A stretch of 64,000 nt of DNA, taken from positions 62,001 through 126,000 of the forward strand of contig NZ_BOLS01000003.1 of assembly GCF_016861785.1 (NCBI RefSeq). The letters are read 5' to 3'. Shown one piece after another: positions 33,917-43,328 of the stretch. The notes beneath the pieces are model-generated. The model had not been told where the DNA came from. It did no database searches and was given only the letters and a program-made list of their open reading frames with translations. The position numbers were made by a program, and so were the translations under genes. Each line of letters begins with the position of its first letter. Positions within the stretch are counted from its first letter, which is position 1. The stretch is from Lacticaseibacillus mingshuiensis (GTDB taxonomy: Bacteria; Bacillota; Bacilli; Lactobacillales; Lactobacillaceae).

Positions 33917-34750
33917 CTACTTGCCTTGCACCAGCAGGTAACAAAGCACCAGATCATCCATTTGCTTCAGGGAAAACCCGGTCTGACTCTGAAATTTGTC
34001 GATTCGATATTGCAGGGTGTTACGATGCAGGTAAAGTGCCTTGGCCGCCGCGGTCAAATTGCCCTGATTCTGATAAAGCGCATTGATGACCGGTTTCATG
34101 TCCAGATCATCTTGGTTGATCTGCGCCGTCAGCGTCTTCATGATCGTGCTTCGGCTGCGCGGGTTTTGCGTGTAAAAATTCAACGCGATACTCTGCAGAT
34201 CTTCGAGGCGCCCGCTTGTGCTTTCGGCGAGGCGACTCTCTTCGGCAAAAAGATTCGGCATGTCATCACTCGGCTGCCAAAAATGGCCGACAAAAAGCCG
34301 CGTCTTGGTGCCAAAATCCGTATCGAGCGTGTCCATCATGCCCTGTAGCTCATCAAGGCTCGCTGGCGTTTTAGATTGCGGCTCCACGATCACGCCGCGG
34401 CCTGAGGTGAGGAAAAAGCCTGTGGCCTTGCTCGTGAACAGTGAAATGAAGGCCTCGAGCCAATCTGCCTCGCTGGCCGCCGCTTTTTCAAAGCTCACCA
34501 CAAACTGAAGGAACCGGACCTCTTTTTTGCTCGGAGCCGGGCCTTGGCCTTGCAAATAAAGGGCCCACGGGTGGGTGCTTTTCAGCTGCGGGACCAACGC
34601 GGATAACAGCGCGAGCTCCCGCGGCGATAGATCGCCCTTCGCGACGGCGATCACCTGGCCATCAATTGCCATGGTCATCGTGTCAGCCGGAAATGGCGGT
34701 GCCTCATAGACGGTAAAATATTGCTTGAGTAATGGTAAAATAGTTGTCAA
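33917..34750 (-). CDS. PucR/CdaR-like transcriptional regulator
   Basis: A 277-residue protein with a C-terminal PucR-type helix-turn-helix (GNLTAAAKALYLHRNTLQYR, about residues 230-250), preceded by an unassigned sensor-like region. Such regulators respond to purine or sugar-diacid metabolites. TTG at 34750 was chosen because GAGGGA lies 8 bases upstream; the frame is open 11 codons further. Its effector and targets cannot be read from sequence. Confidence 0.75.
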   Translation of the reverse strand: MTTILPLLKQYFTVYEAPPFPADTMTMAIDGQVIAVAKGDLSPRELALLSALVPQLKSTHPWALYLQGQGPAPSKKEVRFLQFVVSFEKAAASEADWLEAFISLFTSKATGFFLTSGRGVIVEPQSKTPASLDELQGMMDTLDTDFGTKTRLFVGHFWQPSDDMPNLFAEESRLAESTSGRLEDLQSIALNFYTQNPRSRSTIMKTLTAQINQDDLDMKPVINALYQNQGNLTAAAKALYLHRNTLQYRIDKFQSQTGFSLKQMDDLVLCYLLVQGK

Positions 34751-34811
34751 TGATCGTCCCTCACAGAAAAGTTTCACCCCCATTGTAGCATAGGAAGAAG
34801 GCGAGCCTCAT

Positions 34812-35309
34812 ATGGAAAATGAAAACCGGTGGATGGCGCTGGCGTTAGAAGAAGCAAAGGACGCGGCGGCGATCGGTGAAGTGCCGATCGGGGCGGTGAT
34901 CGTGCATGACGGGCAAGTCGTGGGGCGCGGCCACAATCTGCGCGAACATGCCCAGGACAGCACGCTCCACGCCGAGGTCTTGGCGATTCAAGAGGCGTGC
35001 ATGACGCTTCATACATGGCGGCTGGAAGATTGTGACCTGTATGTGACGCTGGAGCCTTGTCCGATGTGCGCCGGGGCCATGATCAACAGTCGCATTCGCA
35101 CCTGCTATTTCGGCGCGCACGATCCAAAAGCTGGTGCGGCCGGCAGTTTGGTCGATCTGCTCAGTGATACCCGGTTCAATCACCAAGTTGCGGTGGTCGA
35201 AGGGGTGCGGGCTCAGGAGGCTGCCGCGCTCTTGCAAACATTTTTCCGCGGCATTCGTCAGCGGCGCAAGCAAAAACAGGCTGGTCAAAAGGCATCAAAG
35301 CAGGTATAA
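34812..35309 (+). CDS. tadA: tRNA-specific adenosine-34 deaminase
   Basis: A 165-residue zinc deaminase that converts A34 to inosine in tRNA-Arg(ACG). Zinc and catalytic residues are visible as HAE and PCPMC. The C-terminus is basic (RQRRKQKQ), as in TadA. The SRP RNA promoter overlaps its 3' end. Confidence 0.95.
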   Translation: MENENRWMALALEEAKDAAAIGEVPIGAVIVHDGQVVGRGHNLREHAQDSTLHAEVLAIQEACMTLHTWRLEDCDLYVTLEPCPMCAGAMINSRIRTCYFGAHDPKAGAAGSLVDLLSDTRFNHQVAVVEGVRAQEAAALLQTFFRGIRQRRKQKQAGQKASKQV

Positions 35310-35310
35310 T
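35282..35310 (+). promoter_or_regulatory. Promoter of the SRP RNA
   Basis: TGGTCA (35282-35287) and a perfect TATAAT (35305-35310) are 17 bases apart, overlapping the end of tadA. Confidence 0.75.
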
Positions 35311-35330
35311 TGTTTTTGCCGTAAGGCCTT

Positions 35331-35404
35331 GAGGCAATGATGGCTCATCGAATCGTGTCAGATCCGGAAGGAAGCAGCACTAAGGTGAGTTCGTCATGTG
35401 CCTC
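35331..35404 (+). ncRNA. ffs: Signal recognition particle RNA (4.5S type)
   Basis: The diagnostic apical loop CAGATCCGGAAGGAAGCAGC is present in the middle. GAGGC (35331-35335) pairs with GCCTC (35400-35404), and ATGATGG-type and CGTCAT stems enclose the loop. The length of about 75 bases is the short bacterial form. It binds Ffh for cotranslational targeting. Position between tadA and dnaX is conserved in lactobacilli. Mature ends may extend a few bases. Confidence 0.9.
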
Positions 35405-35425
35405 TTGTTTTATGCCATTATTCAT

Positions 35426-35452
35426 GGAGTTGCCTGCGGGTGGCTCCTTTTT
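35426..35452 (+). terminator. Terminator of the SRP RNA
   Basis: An imperfect GGAGTTGCC/GGGTGGCTCC stem is followed by five T residues. The remaining 200 bases to dnaX hold no gene; TACACT near 35611 is a possible -10 for dnaX. Confidence 0.6.
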
Positions 35453-35652
35453 CTATGGTCGGGGCCGGTGGCAACCTATTTTTCGTCTGAGGGCTGGTGA
35501 CCTGGGCCAAGGGGGCGACAGTTGTCCACTGGGTCTGGCGGCATTCTCCGGCTTATTTGCCACTGGCGATTTTCCGGCGACACCGGGTCGAGTAAACCGA
35601 TATTATGGTACACTGAGACAAGACGATTTCATTTTGAAAGGAAGGCGTGACG

Positions 35653-37332
35653 ATGGCATATCAAGCATTGTACCGGGTCTGGCGGCCGCAACAATTTGCC
35701 GACGTGATCGGGCAAGAGGCGATCGTGCGGACGCTGAAAAATGCGCTGATCACTGGGCAGACCAGCCACGCCTACCTCTTCACGGGGCCGCGCGGGACTG
35801 GCAAGACCTCAGTCGCGAAAATTCTGGCCAAGGCGCTGAATTGTGAGCACCTCCAAGATGGCGAGCCGGATAATACTTGCGAGCTGTGCGTGGCCATGAA
35901 CGAAGGGCGCCTGACGGATGTCATCGAGATCGATGCCGCGTCCAACAACGGCGTCGATGAGATCCGCGATATTCGGGACAAGGCAAAATACGCCCCGACC
36001 CAGGCGCGGGTCAAGGTCTACATCATCGACGAAGTGCACATGCTTTCGACCGGCGCGTTCAATGCGCTGCTCAAAACGCTGGAAGAGCCGCCTGCGCATG
36101 TGGTCTTCATTCTCGCCACGACCGAGCCGCAAAAAATTCCGGCGACCATTATCTCGCGGACCCAACGCTTTGATTTTCGCCGAATCACGCCGGAAGATCT
36201 GATCAAGCGCATGGCCTTCATTCTCGACGACAAAGGCATCACTTACGACGACACGGCACTGGCGGTGATCGCCCGGGCCGCGGAAGGCGGGATGCGTGAC
36301 GCCTTGTCCATCCTCGACCAGGTGATGGCGTTTGGCGACGACCATGTCACAACGGAAAATGCGCTGGATGTGACCGGCAGCGCCAGCACCGCCGAGCTTG
36401 GGGTGTATCTGGCGGCCATTGCGAGCCGCGATGTGGCCAAAGCACTGACGACGATCGCGGAGTTGCTGGCGGCGGGCAAGGACGCGGGGCGCCTGATCGA
36501 GGACCTGATCGAATATCTGCGCGACTTGTTGGTCTATCAGGCGGCCCCGAGTTTGATCGATGCGACCCAGGCAGCACTGTTAGATGATGCCTTCAAGGAC
36601 CTGGCCGGCCAGTTGAGCGCCGAACAGCTCTACCACATGATCGATGTGCTCAATGAAACGCAGCAACAGTTGCGCCTGACCAATCATCCGGCGCTGTACC
36701 TGCAAGTCGCAACGGTTCGTTTGGGCGAGCGGCCAGCCGTGAGCGTGCCGGTCGCCCAAGTCGACCCCGCTGGCAGTCAAGAAGTCGCAGACTTGGCGCA
36801 ACAGGTGACGACGCTCAAGGAAGCGCTGGGCCGCCTGACTGCGAAAAGTGCGCCGGCCTCAGCCAAAGGGCCAGCGCGGAAAAAAGGCCCGAAGCAGGTC
36901 GACAAGGCGCACATCTACCCGATTTTGGAAAAAGCCACCAAAGGCGATCTCGAATCGCTCAAGGAGGTCTGGCCGGATCTGCTCAGCATGCTGACGCCGC
37001 CAAAACGGGCGATGATGAACGTCTCAAAGCCTGTCGCGGCCAGTCCGGATGGGGTGATCGTCCAATTTCAGTTCGACATCTTCGTCGCACGCGCCAACAG
37101 CGACGAGACCCTGATGGCGGAGCTGGAAAATGGGCTGGAGCGGCTGACTGGCAAACGACCGGTCATCGTCTTGGTCGAGGCCGTGGACTGGCCGGACATT
37201 CGCAGCACCTATCTGAAAACAAAAGGCGCACCGACGACGCAGACCAAGAAAAAGCCGCAAGCGGATCCGGTCGTGAAAACGATCGGCGATCTTTTTGGGC
37301 AGGCAGACAATATCACGATCAAAAATGATTAA
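35653..37332 (+). CDS. dnaX: DNA polymerase III subunits gamma/tau
   Basis: A 559-residue clamp-loader ATPase. Walker A GPRGTGKTS is at residues 45-53, followed by the zinc-binding cysteines (NCEH..CELC), DEVHMLS and SRTQRFDF. The C-terminal region is the tau extension. The ATG at 35653 follows GGAAGGCGTGACG; the alternative ATG-like start two codons earlier is less well placed. It begins the replication-repair operon dnaX-ybaB-recR-yaaL. Confidence 0.95.
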   Translation: MAYQALYRVWRPQQFADVIGQEAIVRTLKNALITGQTSHAYLFTGPRGTGKTSVAKILAKALNCEHLQDGEPDNTCELCVAMNEGRLTDVIEIDAASNNGVDEIRDIRDKAKYAPTQARVKVYIIDEVHMLSTGAFNALLKTLEEPPAHVVFILATTEPQKIPATIISRTQRFDFRRITPEDLIKRMAFILDDKGITYDDTALAVIARAAEGGMRDALSILDQVMAFGDDHVTTENALDVTGSASTAELGVYLAAIASRDVAKALTTIAELLAAGKDAGRLIEDLIEYLRDLLVYQAAPSLIDATQAALLDDAFKDLAGQLSAEQLYHMIDVLNETQQQLRLTNHPALYLQVATVRLGERPAVSVPVAQVDPAGSQEVADLAQQVTTLKEALGRLTAKSAPASAKGPARKKGPKQVDKAHIYPILEKATKGDLESLKEVWPDLLSMLTPPKRAMMNVSKPVAASPDGVIVQFQFDIFVARANSDETLMAELENGLERLTGKRPVIVLVEAVDWPDIRSTYLKTKGAPTTQTKKKPQADPVVKTIGDLFGQADNITIKND

Positions 37333-37350
37333 AAAGGAATGGTGACGACT

Positions 37351-37659
37351 ATGCGTGGCATGGGCAATATGCAAGGTATGATGAAACAGATGAAGAAGCT
37401 CCAAAGTAACATGACGGCAGCTCAGGATGAATTGAACCGGACCGAATTCACCGCCACGTCGGCTGAAGATATGGTGACCGTGGTCTTCACCGGCGACAAG
37501 AAGCTGAAGGATCTGACCATCAAGCCCGAGGCGATCGACCCTGACGACCCGGACATGCTCCAGGATCTGATCATCGAAGCGGTCAACAAGGCGCTTTCTG
37601 ATATCGAAGAAAAGACACAAAAGACAATGGGCAAGTTCACACAAGGCTTGCCGATGTAG
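37351..37659 (+). CDS. Nucleoid-associated protein YbaB/EbfC
   Basis: A 102-residue DNA-binding protein with the typical [15 protein letters not shown] start and [11 protein letters not shown] near the end. It acts as a dimer on DNA, and its exact role is not settled. GGTGA sits 6 bases before the ATG at 37351; an in-frame ATG at 37339 is too close to AAAGGA. The dnaX-ybaB-recR order is widely conserved. Confidence 0.92.
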   Translation: MRGMGNMQGMMKQMKKLQSNMTAAQDELNRTEFTATSAEDMVTVVFTGDKKLKDLTIKPEAIDPDDPDMLQDLIIEAVNKALSDIEEKTQKTMGKFTQGLPM

Positions 37660-37669
37660 CGAGGTTAAG

Positions 37670-38269
37670 ATGCAATATCCAGATCCGATCGCAAAATTGA
37701 TCGATAGTTATATGAAGTTGCCGGGTATCGGCAGCAAAACAGCGACCCGGCTCGCTTTTTTCACCATCGATATGAATAAAGAGGACGTCGAGACCTTCGC
37801 CAGCAGCTTGACGGCTGCCAAAAACGACCTGCATTACTGCTCGATCTGTGGCAATATCACGGATGAGGACCCGTGCGCAATCTGCAAGGACCCCAGCCGG
37901 GACCACAAGACGATCTTGGTGGTCGAACAGCCAAAAGATGTCATGAGCATCGATCGCAGCGGGGATTATCACGGCCTGTATCATGTGCTGCATGGTGTCC
38001 TCAGCCCGATCGATGGGCGCGGGCCAGAAGATCTCAACATCTCAAGTCTTTTGCAGCGGCTCAAAGATGACGCGGCGGTGGACGAAGTGATCGTTGCGAC
38101 TAACGCCACGCCAGAAGGGGAAGCCACCGCGCAATATCTGGCTCGTTTGATCAAGCCGGCCGGCATCAAGGTGACGCGGCTGGCACATGGCCTGGCGGTG
38201 GGTTCTGACATTGAATATGCCGATCAGATGACCTTGTTGAAGGCGGTCGAGGGCCGCACTGAGTTATAG
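37670..38269 (+). CDS. recR: Recombination protein RecR
   Basis: A 199-residue protein with a helix-hairpin-helix at the N-terminus ([14 protein letters not shown]), a four-cysteine zinc finger (CSIC..CAIC) and a Toprim domain starting [10 protein letters not shown]. It works with RecF and RecO in gap repair. Length is exactly typical. Confidence 0.96.
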   Translation: MQYPDPIAKLIDSYMKLPGIGSKTATRLAFFTIDMNKEDVETFASSLTAAKNDLHYCSICGNITDEDPCAICKDPSRDHKTILVVEQPKDVMSIDRSGDYHGLYHVLHGVLSPIDGRGPEDLNISSLLQRLKDDAAVDEVIVATNATPEGEATAQYLARLIKPAGIKVTRLAHGLAVGSDIEYADQMTLLKAVEGRTEL

Positions 38270-38279
38270 GAGGTGCGCG

Positions 38280-38543
38280 ATGTTTTTCAAAGCAAAACCG
38301 GCAATCAAGGAAAATGCGGACCAGGCGCTGATGGATGCCGTGACAGATGTTCGCGGCCGCATGGCGCATCAAAGAAATTTGCTGCGGACCTTTCGCGAGG
38401 TCGATGAGCAGACCCGTGCCAGCCTCGCCCTGCAGGAAGCCCTGTTTGACTTTTTATACCGGGAGGCCCGGGTGCGCAAGGTCTCTGGTGCGATCATTCA
38501 AAAAACGGCGGCCGAGCAGCTCAGCGCGGCAAATGGCCGCTAA
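38280..38543 (+). CDS. YaaL-family protein (DUF2508)
   Basis: An 87-residue mostly helical protein with DQALMDAVTDVRGRM and ALFDFLYREARVRKVS, matching the small YaaL family found after recR in Firmicutes. Function is unknown. TAGGAGGTGCGCG precedes the ATG. Confidence 0.85.
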   Translation: MFFKAKPAIKENADQALMDAVTDVRGRMAHQRNLLRTFREVDEQTRASLALQEALFDFLYREARVRKVSGAIIQKTAAEQLSAANGR

Positions 38544-38551
38544 ACGACGGA

Positions 38552-38577
38552 CGGCCGGGGCGACCCGGCCGTTTTTT
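38552..38577 (+). terminator. Terminator of the dnaX operon
   Basis: CGGCCGGG (38552-38559) and CCCGGCCG (38564-38571) form a GC-rich stem followed by six T residues. Confidence 0.9.
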
Positions 38578-38650
38578 AGTAGACGGGCATGATTTCCGAA
38601 GGCTGGCAGTTTCTTTCACGTCGTTTTTCAAGTAAACTAGGAGTAACTGG

Positions 38651-39316
38651 ATGAGAAATGGGGGCGTTGGCGTGGGCCAATTGATCACTTTTGAGGGACC
38701 CGACGGCGCGGGCAAAACAAGTGTCTTGAACGGGTTGATGCCACGATTGAACGCACATTTGAGCCAGCCGGCCCTTTTGACCCGCGAACCAGGCGGCACA
38801 CCGATCGCCGAACAGATCCGCGAGCTCATTTTGGACCCGGCCAACACCGCGATGGACGCGCGGACTGAGGCGTTGCTATACGCGGCCTCACGCCGGCAAC
38901 ACTTGGTCGAGGTGATCGAGCCGGCGCTGGCGGCGGGGCGCGTGGTGATCTGTGATCGCTTTGTCGATAGCTCGATCGCTTATCAAGGCGCCGGGCGGGG
39001 CATCGGGGAAGACGCGGTGCGCGCCATCAACCTGTTTGCGACAGCGGGCCGGCAGCCGGATCTGACGCTGTACCTGGATGTGCCAAGTGCAGTGGGCCTG
39101 GCCCGCATTAAGGCACATCAAGGCGAGCGGCAATACGACCGGTTGGATCAGGAAAAAGAGGCGTTTCATCTGCGCGTGCGTCAGGCGTACTTGGATCTGG
39201 CGGCCGCTTCGCCGACACGCATTCACACGATCGACGCCACACAGCCGCTGCCGCAGGTGATCGCCGAGTGTCTCAGCGTCCTGCAGCAACATTTAGTCTC
39301 AGATTGGCAGTCATGA
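38651..39316 (+). CDS. tmk: Thymidylate kinase
   Basis: A 221-residue kinase that phosphorylates dTMP to dTDP. The P-loop is GPDGAGKTS, DRFVDSSIAYQG is the nucleoside-binding motif, and the lid is basic. The ATG at 38651 has TAGGAGT upstream; GTG at 38672 would give the more usual length and has GGGGGCG upstream, so the start is not certain. Confidence 0.94.
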   Translation: MRNGGVGVGQLITFEGPDGAGKTSVLNGLMPRLNAHLSQPALLTREPGGTPIAEQIRELILDPANTAMDARTEALLYAASRRQHLVEVIEPALAAGRVVICDRFVDSSIAYQGAGRGIGEDAVRAINLFATAGRQPDLTLYLDVPSAVGLARIKAHQGERQYDRLDQEKEAFHLRVRQAYLDLAAASPTRIHTIDATQPLPQVIAECLSVLQQHLVSDWQS

Positions 39317-39340
39317 CCAGCGATTAAGGAGGGAATCATC

Positions 39341-39670
39341 ATGAAATTGATCTTAGCCATCGTTCAGGATAAGGATAGCAACCTGCTTTCAAGCGAGTTT
39401 ATCGACGCAAACGTTCGGGCAACCAAATTGTCGACGACGGGCGGCTTTTTAAAGTCTGGCAACACCACGTTTTTGATCGGGATCGAAGACGAGCGTGTCG
39501 ATGAGGTCTTGCAGATCATCAAAGACAGCGCCCAGACACGTGAACAGTTCATGACCCCGCCGGTCCACCTGGATACCACCGCGGATAGCACCATGTCCTA
39601 CCCGATCGAAGTGCAAGTCGGTGGCGCGACCGTGTTTGTGCTACCAATCGAACAATTTGAGCGGTTCTAA
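39341..39670 (+). CDS. darA: Cyclic-di-AMP receptor (PII-like, DarA/YaaQ)
   Basis: A 109-residue PII-like protein with the start MKLILAIVQDKD and LSTTGGFLKSGNTTFLIG loop that binds cyclic di-AMP. It forms trimers, and its partner is unknown. AGGAGG precedes the ATG. Its place between tmk and holB is conserved. Confidence 0.93.
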   Translation: MKLILAIVQDKDSNLLSSEFIDANVRATKLSTTGGFLKSGNTTFLIGIEDERVDEVLQIIKDSAQTREQFMTPPVHLDTTADSTMSYPIEVQVGGATVFVLPIEQFERF

Positions 39671-40650
39671 TGGGTGCTTTTGATATTGCGACGCTGCAGC
39701 CCAAGCTGGTTCATCAGTTTGCCTCAGTGATCGCGCGCGGGCAGTTGTCGCAGGCCTATGTATTTAACGGTGCAAGCGGAACCGGCAAGCATGACTTGGC
39801 CGCGTGGATCGCCTTGCGCCTTTTTTGTGAACATGTCCAGAAAAATGGTGAGCCGGATTACACCTGCAGTGAATGTCAGCGGGTGCTGACGGGCAATCAT
39901 CCGGATGTGGTGATCTTGCAAACGGCCTTGCGCAGTCTGAAGGTCGATGATATTCGCGACATGAAGGCGGAAATGGCGAAAACAGGCGTCGAGCGCAATC
40001 AGCGTGTGTTCATCATCGATGATGCGGATAAAATGACCGCCCAGGCCGCCAACAGCCTCCTGAAATTTTACGAGGAGCCGGTGCCGGGGATGGTGATCAT
40101 CCTGACCACCACCGCGAAAAATCAGTTGCTGCCGACCATTTTGTCACGGGCGCAAGTGATCAATTTTCCGCCGCCACGTCGCGAGACCGTGATCGCCGCG
40201 CTGGATCAAAGTGGCGTTGCGCCTTCGCTTGCCGCAGTGGCTGCGGCCTTGAGCGCGGATGTGCAGACGGCCCAGACCGTGGCAGCTGATGAGACGTTTC
40301 AGCAACAGGTGGCGAAGGTCCAGACTGTGATCGGGCTGGTCGCCGCCCATGACGACGAGGCCTTTGTGCAGGTGCAAACGACGCTGGTGCCGCTCGCACC
40401 AAAGCCGGCCGATCAGCAGGTCCTGCTGTCGCTGATTGCGCTTGTCTACCAAGACGCGTTGAACCAACATTTTCACGCGAAGGTGCCCGCGACGTTCGGT
40501 GGCCCCTTGATCGAGCTGCTGGCGGACCAGTCGGAAAAACAGCTGGAAGGTGCCTTGAGCGCGGTGCTCAAGGCGCAGGTCCAGCTCAGCCAAAACGTCA
40601 CCTTTCAGTCCACCACGGAGCAGTTGATACTCACTTTGTTAGAAGGATAG
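39670..40650 (+). CDS. holB: DNA polymerase III subunit delta prime
   Basis: A 326-residue clamp-loader subunit with a DnaX-like N-terminal domain. The modified P-loop is GASGTGKHD, with H in place of the usual Lys-Ser/Thr pattern, as expected for a non-hydrolysing subunit. CEH and CSEC form the zinc site. The ATG overlaps the darA stop by one base. Confidence 0.93.
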   Translation: MGAFDIATLQPKLVHQFASVIARGQLSQAYVFNGASGTGKHDLAAWIALRLFCEHVQKNGEPDYTCSECQRVLTGNHPDVVILQTALRSLKVDDIRDMKAEMAKTGVERNQRVFIIDDADKMTAQAANSLLKFYEEPVPGMVIILTTTAKNQLLPTILSRAQVINFPPPRRETVIAALDQSGVAPSLAAVAAALSADVQTAQTVAADETFQQQVAKVQTVIGLVAAHDDEAFVQVQTTLVPLAPKPADQQVLLSLIALVYQDALNQHFHAKVPATFGGPLIELLADQSEKQLEGALSAVLKAQVQLSQNVTFQSTTEQLILTLLEG

Positions 40651-40652
40651 AT

Positions 40653-40991
40653 ATGGAAAAAAAAGCGCTATACGACGGCATCGTCAAATTGGAGCAGCAA
40701 ACGTCCAGCATCCTTGCCCAACTCGGGGCGATCAAGGCCGAAATGGCAGATGTCTTGGCCAAAAATTCGGAGCTTGAAATGGAGAACCAGCACCTGCGCG
40801 AGCACTTGCAGGCGATGGAAAATAGTCCCGAGCATCGCTCCAACGGCGATGTTGAACTGTCCAAATCCAAGCAGAACCTCGAAAGCCTGTACGAAGAAGG
40901 ATTTCATGTCTGCCCCTATTATTACGGTCAGCGGCGAATCGATGATGAACCCTGCGCCTTTTGCGTGGATATCATCTATGGTGAGCAATAA
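40653..40991 (+). CDS. yabA: Replication initiation control protein YabA
   Basis: A 112-residue protein with an N-terminal coiled coil (about residues 5-60) and a C-terminal zinc domain ([12 protein letters not shown]). It binds DnaA and DnaN to limit re-initiation. It begins two bases after holB and overlaps the rsmI start by one base. Confidence 0.93.
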   Translation: MEKKALYDGIVKLEQQTSSILAQLGAIKAEMADVLAKNSELEMENQHLREHLQAMENSPEHRSNGDVELSKSKQNLESLYEEGFHVCPYYYGQRRIDDEPCAFCVDIIYGEQ

Positions 40992-41860
40992 TGCAGCGCG
41001 TGTCGAGTTTTGCCGCGCATGAGAGTGGGACGCTTTATTTGGTGCCGACGCCGATCGGCAATCTGGGTGACATGACGCAGCGCGCCATCGACACGCTCCA
41101 GGCCGTTGATCTGATCGCCGCTGAGGACACGCGCAACACGCAAAAGTTGCTCAACCGGTTTGACATCGCCACCAAGCAGATCAGTTTTCATGAACACAAT
41201 ACACAGGCGCGGATTCCGGAGCTCTTGGCCCGCCTTCAAGAAGGACAGAACATCGCCCAACTATCCGATGCCGGCATGCCGTCCATCTCAGATCCGGGCA
41301 AGGAATTGGTGCACGCAGCGATCGAGGTTGGCGTGCCGGTCGTGCCCCTGCCTGGCCCGAATGCCGGATTGACTGCATTGATCGCGTCCGGATTGGTGCC
41401 ACAGCCGTTCCTGTTTTACGGTTTTTTGCCGCGAAAACAGGGGGAGCAGCGCACGGCACTTGAGGCGCTGAACAACGAGCGGGCCACCATGATCTTTTAC
41501 GAATCACCATTTCGAGTGGCGAAGACGCTGACGATGATGCAAACAGTGTTCGGCGACCGCCAAGCTGTTTTGGCCAGGGAACTGACCAAGAAATTCGAGG
41601 AGTTTTTGCGTGGGACGCTTAGCGAATTGGCGGCGGCGATGTCGGAAGAGGCGCGCGGCGAATTCGTGATCTTGGTGGCCGGTGCACCGGATGAGCCGCT
41701 GCAGGCGCCTGACTTACCGCTAAAGGCGCAAGTCGAGGCTGCCATTGCAACCGGGGCGCGGCCGAATGATGCGATCAAGACAGTGGCCAAACGCAACGGG
41801 GTCAAGAAACAAGTCGTCTACAACGCCTATCACGAGTTGGATGAGGGGGATGCACAATGA
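40991..41860 (+). CDS. rsmI: 16S rRNA (cytidine-1402-2'-O)-methyltransferase
   Basis: A 289-residue SAM enzyme with TLYLVPTPIGNLGDMT and LPGPNAGLTAL, the hallmark motifs of the RsmI family, and DAGMPSISDPG between them. It methylates the ribosomal P site. It overlaps the following thioesterase gene by four bases. Confidence 0.95.
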   Translation: MQRVSSFAAHESGTLYLVPTPIGNLGDMTQRAIDTLQAVDLIAAEDTRNTQKLLNRFDIATKQISFHEHNTQARIPELLARLQEGQNIAQLSDAGMPSISDPGKELVHAAIEVGVPVVPLPGPNAGLTALIASGLVPQPFLFYGFLPRKQGEQRTALEALNNERATMIFYESPFRVAKTLTMMQTVFGDRQAVLARELTKKFEEFLRGTLSELAAAMSEEARGEFVILVAGAPDEPLQAPDLPLKAQVEAAIATGARPNDAIKTVAKRNGVKKQVVYNAYHELDEGDAQ

Positions 41861-42588
41861 ATTACGAAGAGCCATACCGAGTCCCAGTGTATCTGGGCAA
41901 TCAAAAAGGGCAGATCTCGCTGGCCAGCGCGGTGGACATCGCGCTGATGGGGTCTGAGCACCAGCTCGATCAACTCGACGCCGGCATTGCGGCTTTAGCC
42001 AAACACGGCGCAGGCTGGGTGATCACGCAGTACGAAATGACGATCAACCGGATGCCAAAGGCCGAAGAGCAATTGACCTTGGGAACCGCCGCCACGACTT
42101 ACAACAAATTGATGACGTATCGCGATTACTGGATCAAGGATGAGGCTGGCAACGAGCTGATGCGGTTCACTGGGGCGTGGGTGATGATGGACCTGACGAC
42201 GCGCAAGCTGATTCCCGTAATCGCCGATTTTGCGGCGCGTGTCGGCGCGCCGTTTGACACCCACGTCAAACGCTTTCCGCGGCTGGCCAAGCTGAGTGGT
42301 GAGGTACAGGCGGTGCCATATCGTGTGCGGTATTTTGACATCGACGAGAATGGCCATGTGCACAACACTCGGTACTTAGACTGGATGGAAGATTCGCTCG
42401 GGGCAGATTTTCTCAATTCGCATGAATTGACCGGCGCCAGCATCAAATATGCCCGGGAGGTTGCTTATGGGACGCAGCCCGAGGCGCAATTCACCGTCAG
42501 CGCGGATGGCCTGGAAACGGCGCATCAGGTGGTCACGGATGGCGTGGTGAACGCCGAAGCCCAGCTGCGTTGGCGCGACCGGCACTGA
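41857..42588 (+). CDS. Acyl-ACP thioesterase
   Basis: A 243-residue double hot-dog protein of the FatA/FatB-like family. The N-terminal hot-dog has the WVITQYEMTINRMP strand, and the second has YFDIDENGHVHNTRYLDW, containing the catalytic-type Asn-His residues. It would release fatty acids from acyl carrier protein. Position after rsmI is common in lactobacilli. Confidence 0.88.
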   Translation: MNYEEPYRVPVYLGNQKGQISLASAVDIALMGSEHQLDQLDAGIAALAKHGAGWVITQYEMTINRMPKAEEQLTLGTAATTYNKLMTYRDYWIKDEAGNELMRFTGAWVMMDLTTRKLIPVIADFAARVGAPFDTHVKRFPRLAKLSGEVQAVPYRVRYFDIDENGHVHNTRYLDWMEDSLGADFLNSHELTGASIKYAREVAYGTQPEAQFTVSADGLETAHQVVTDGVVNAEAQLRWRDRH

Positions 42589-42602
42589 GTTCGCACCGGC
42601 CA

Positions 42603-42654
42603 AAAAAGCACCACAGGCACACGCACATTGCTGCGGTGTCCTGTGGTGCTTTTT
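42603..42654. terminator. Bidirectional terminator
   Basis: AAAAAGCACCACAGG (42603-42617) and CCTGTGGTGCTTTTT (42640-42654) form a perfect 15-bp stem between convergent genes. Confidence 0.9.
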
Positions 42655-42686
42655 GAATGGCGAAAAATTAATCCGGCTCATCGGCC

Positions 42687-43328
42687 TCACAGAACCAGCG
42701 TCATGCCAGCCAGTGAACTGGCCGCAAAAGTCGCCGGATCTTTCACTGTTTTGCCAAAATTATCGATCAGGCCATGCAATTCCTGCGCGTCGTGAAGTGG
42801 CCAGGCGTCAACTTCGTGTGTCTTGGCCTTGAAAGCGCTGTATGTTGCGGTGGGCTGGCCGAGCCAAGTGAATAATCGCCTTGCGTAGGTGTCGGCGACA
42901 AATACCGACTGGTCGAAAACAAATAGTAGCATGGCATCCGCTGTTTCCTGACCGATGCCGGGTAGCGCAAGAAGCTGTGGGCGCAATTGGTCAAGCGGGG
43001 TCTGGGCGATCGCGGGCAGGTCAAAATCGCGACGTTTCAGCCAGGCAAACAGCGCGAGGAGGGCCCGACTCTTATTTTGGTAAAACCCACTTGGGCGAAT
43101 CTGCTCGATCAGTGCTTCTTGCGACATGGCCGCAAGTTTTGCTGGATCAAATTCGGTGCTGGCGCGTAAATTCGCGAGACTCTTTGCGACATTGGTCCAG
43201 TTGGTGTTTTGCACCAAAATGGCGCCGACAAGAATCTCGTATTTTGAGTCGGCGGGCCACCAGCCAGACGGTCCTTGTTGCGCGAGCTTGTGGTACAGCG
43301 CCGGCAATGTGAGCTCAGCTAACGGCAT
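42687..43328 (-). CDS. HhH-GPD DNA glycosylase (endonuclease III-like)
   Basis: A 213-residue base-excision protein with helix-hairpin-helix LPGIGQETADAML and the catalytic-type aspartate in VADTYARR. The lysine of bifunctional endonuclease III is replaced (GIGQET), so it is probably a monofunctional glycosylase. The four C-terminal iron-sulfur cysteines are absent. Substrate unknown. It overlaps the end of the asparaginase gene by 14 bases and is probably cotranscribed with it. Confidence 0.82.
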   Translation of the reverse strand: MPLAELTLPALYHKLAQQGPSGWWPADSKYEILVGAILVQNTNWTNVAKSLANLRASTEFDPAKLAAMSQEALIEQIRPSGFYQNKSRALLALFAWLKRRDFDLPAIAQTPLDQLRPQLLALPGIGQETADAMLLFVFDQSVFVADTYARRLFTWLGQPTATYSAFKAKTHEVDAWPLHDAQELHGLIDNFGKTVKDPATFAASSLAGMTLVL

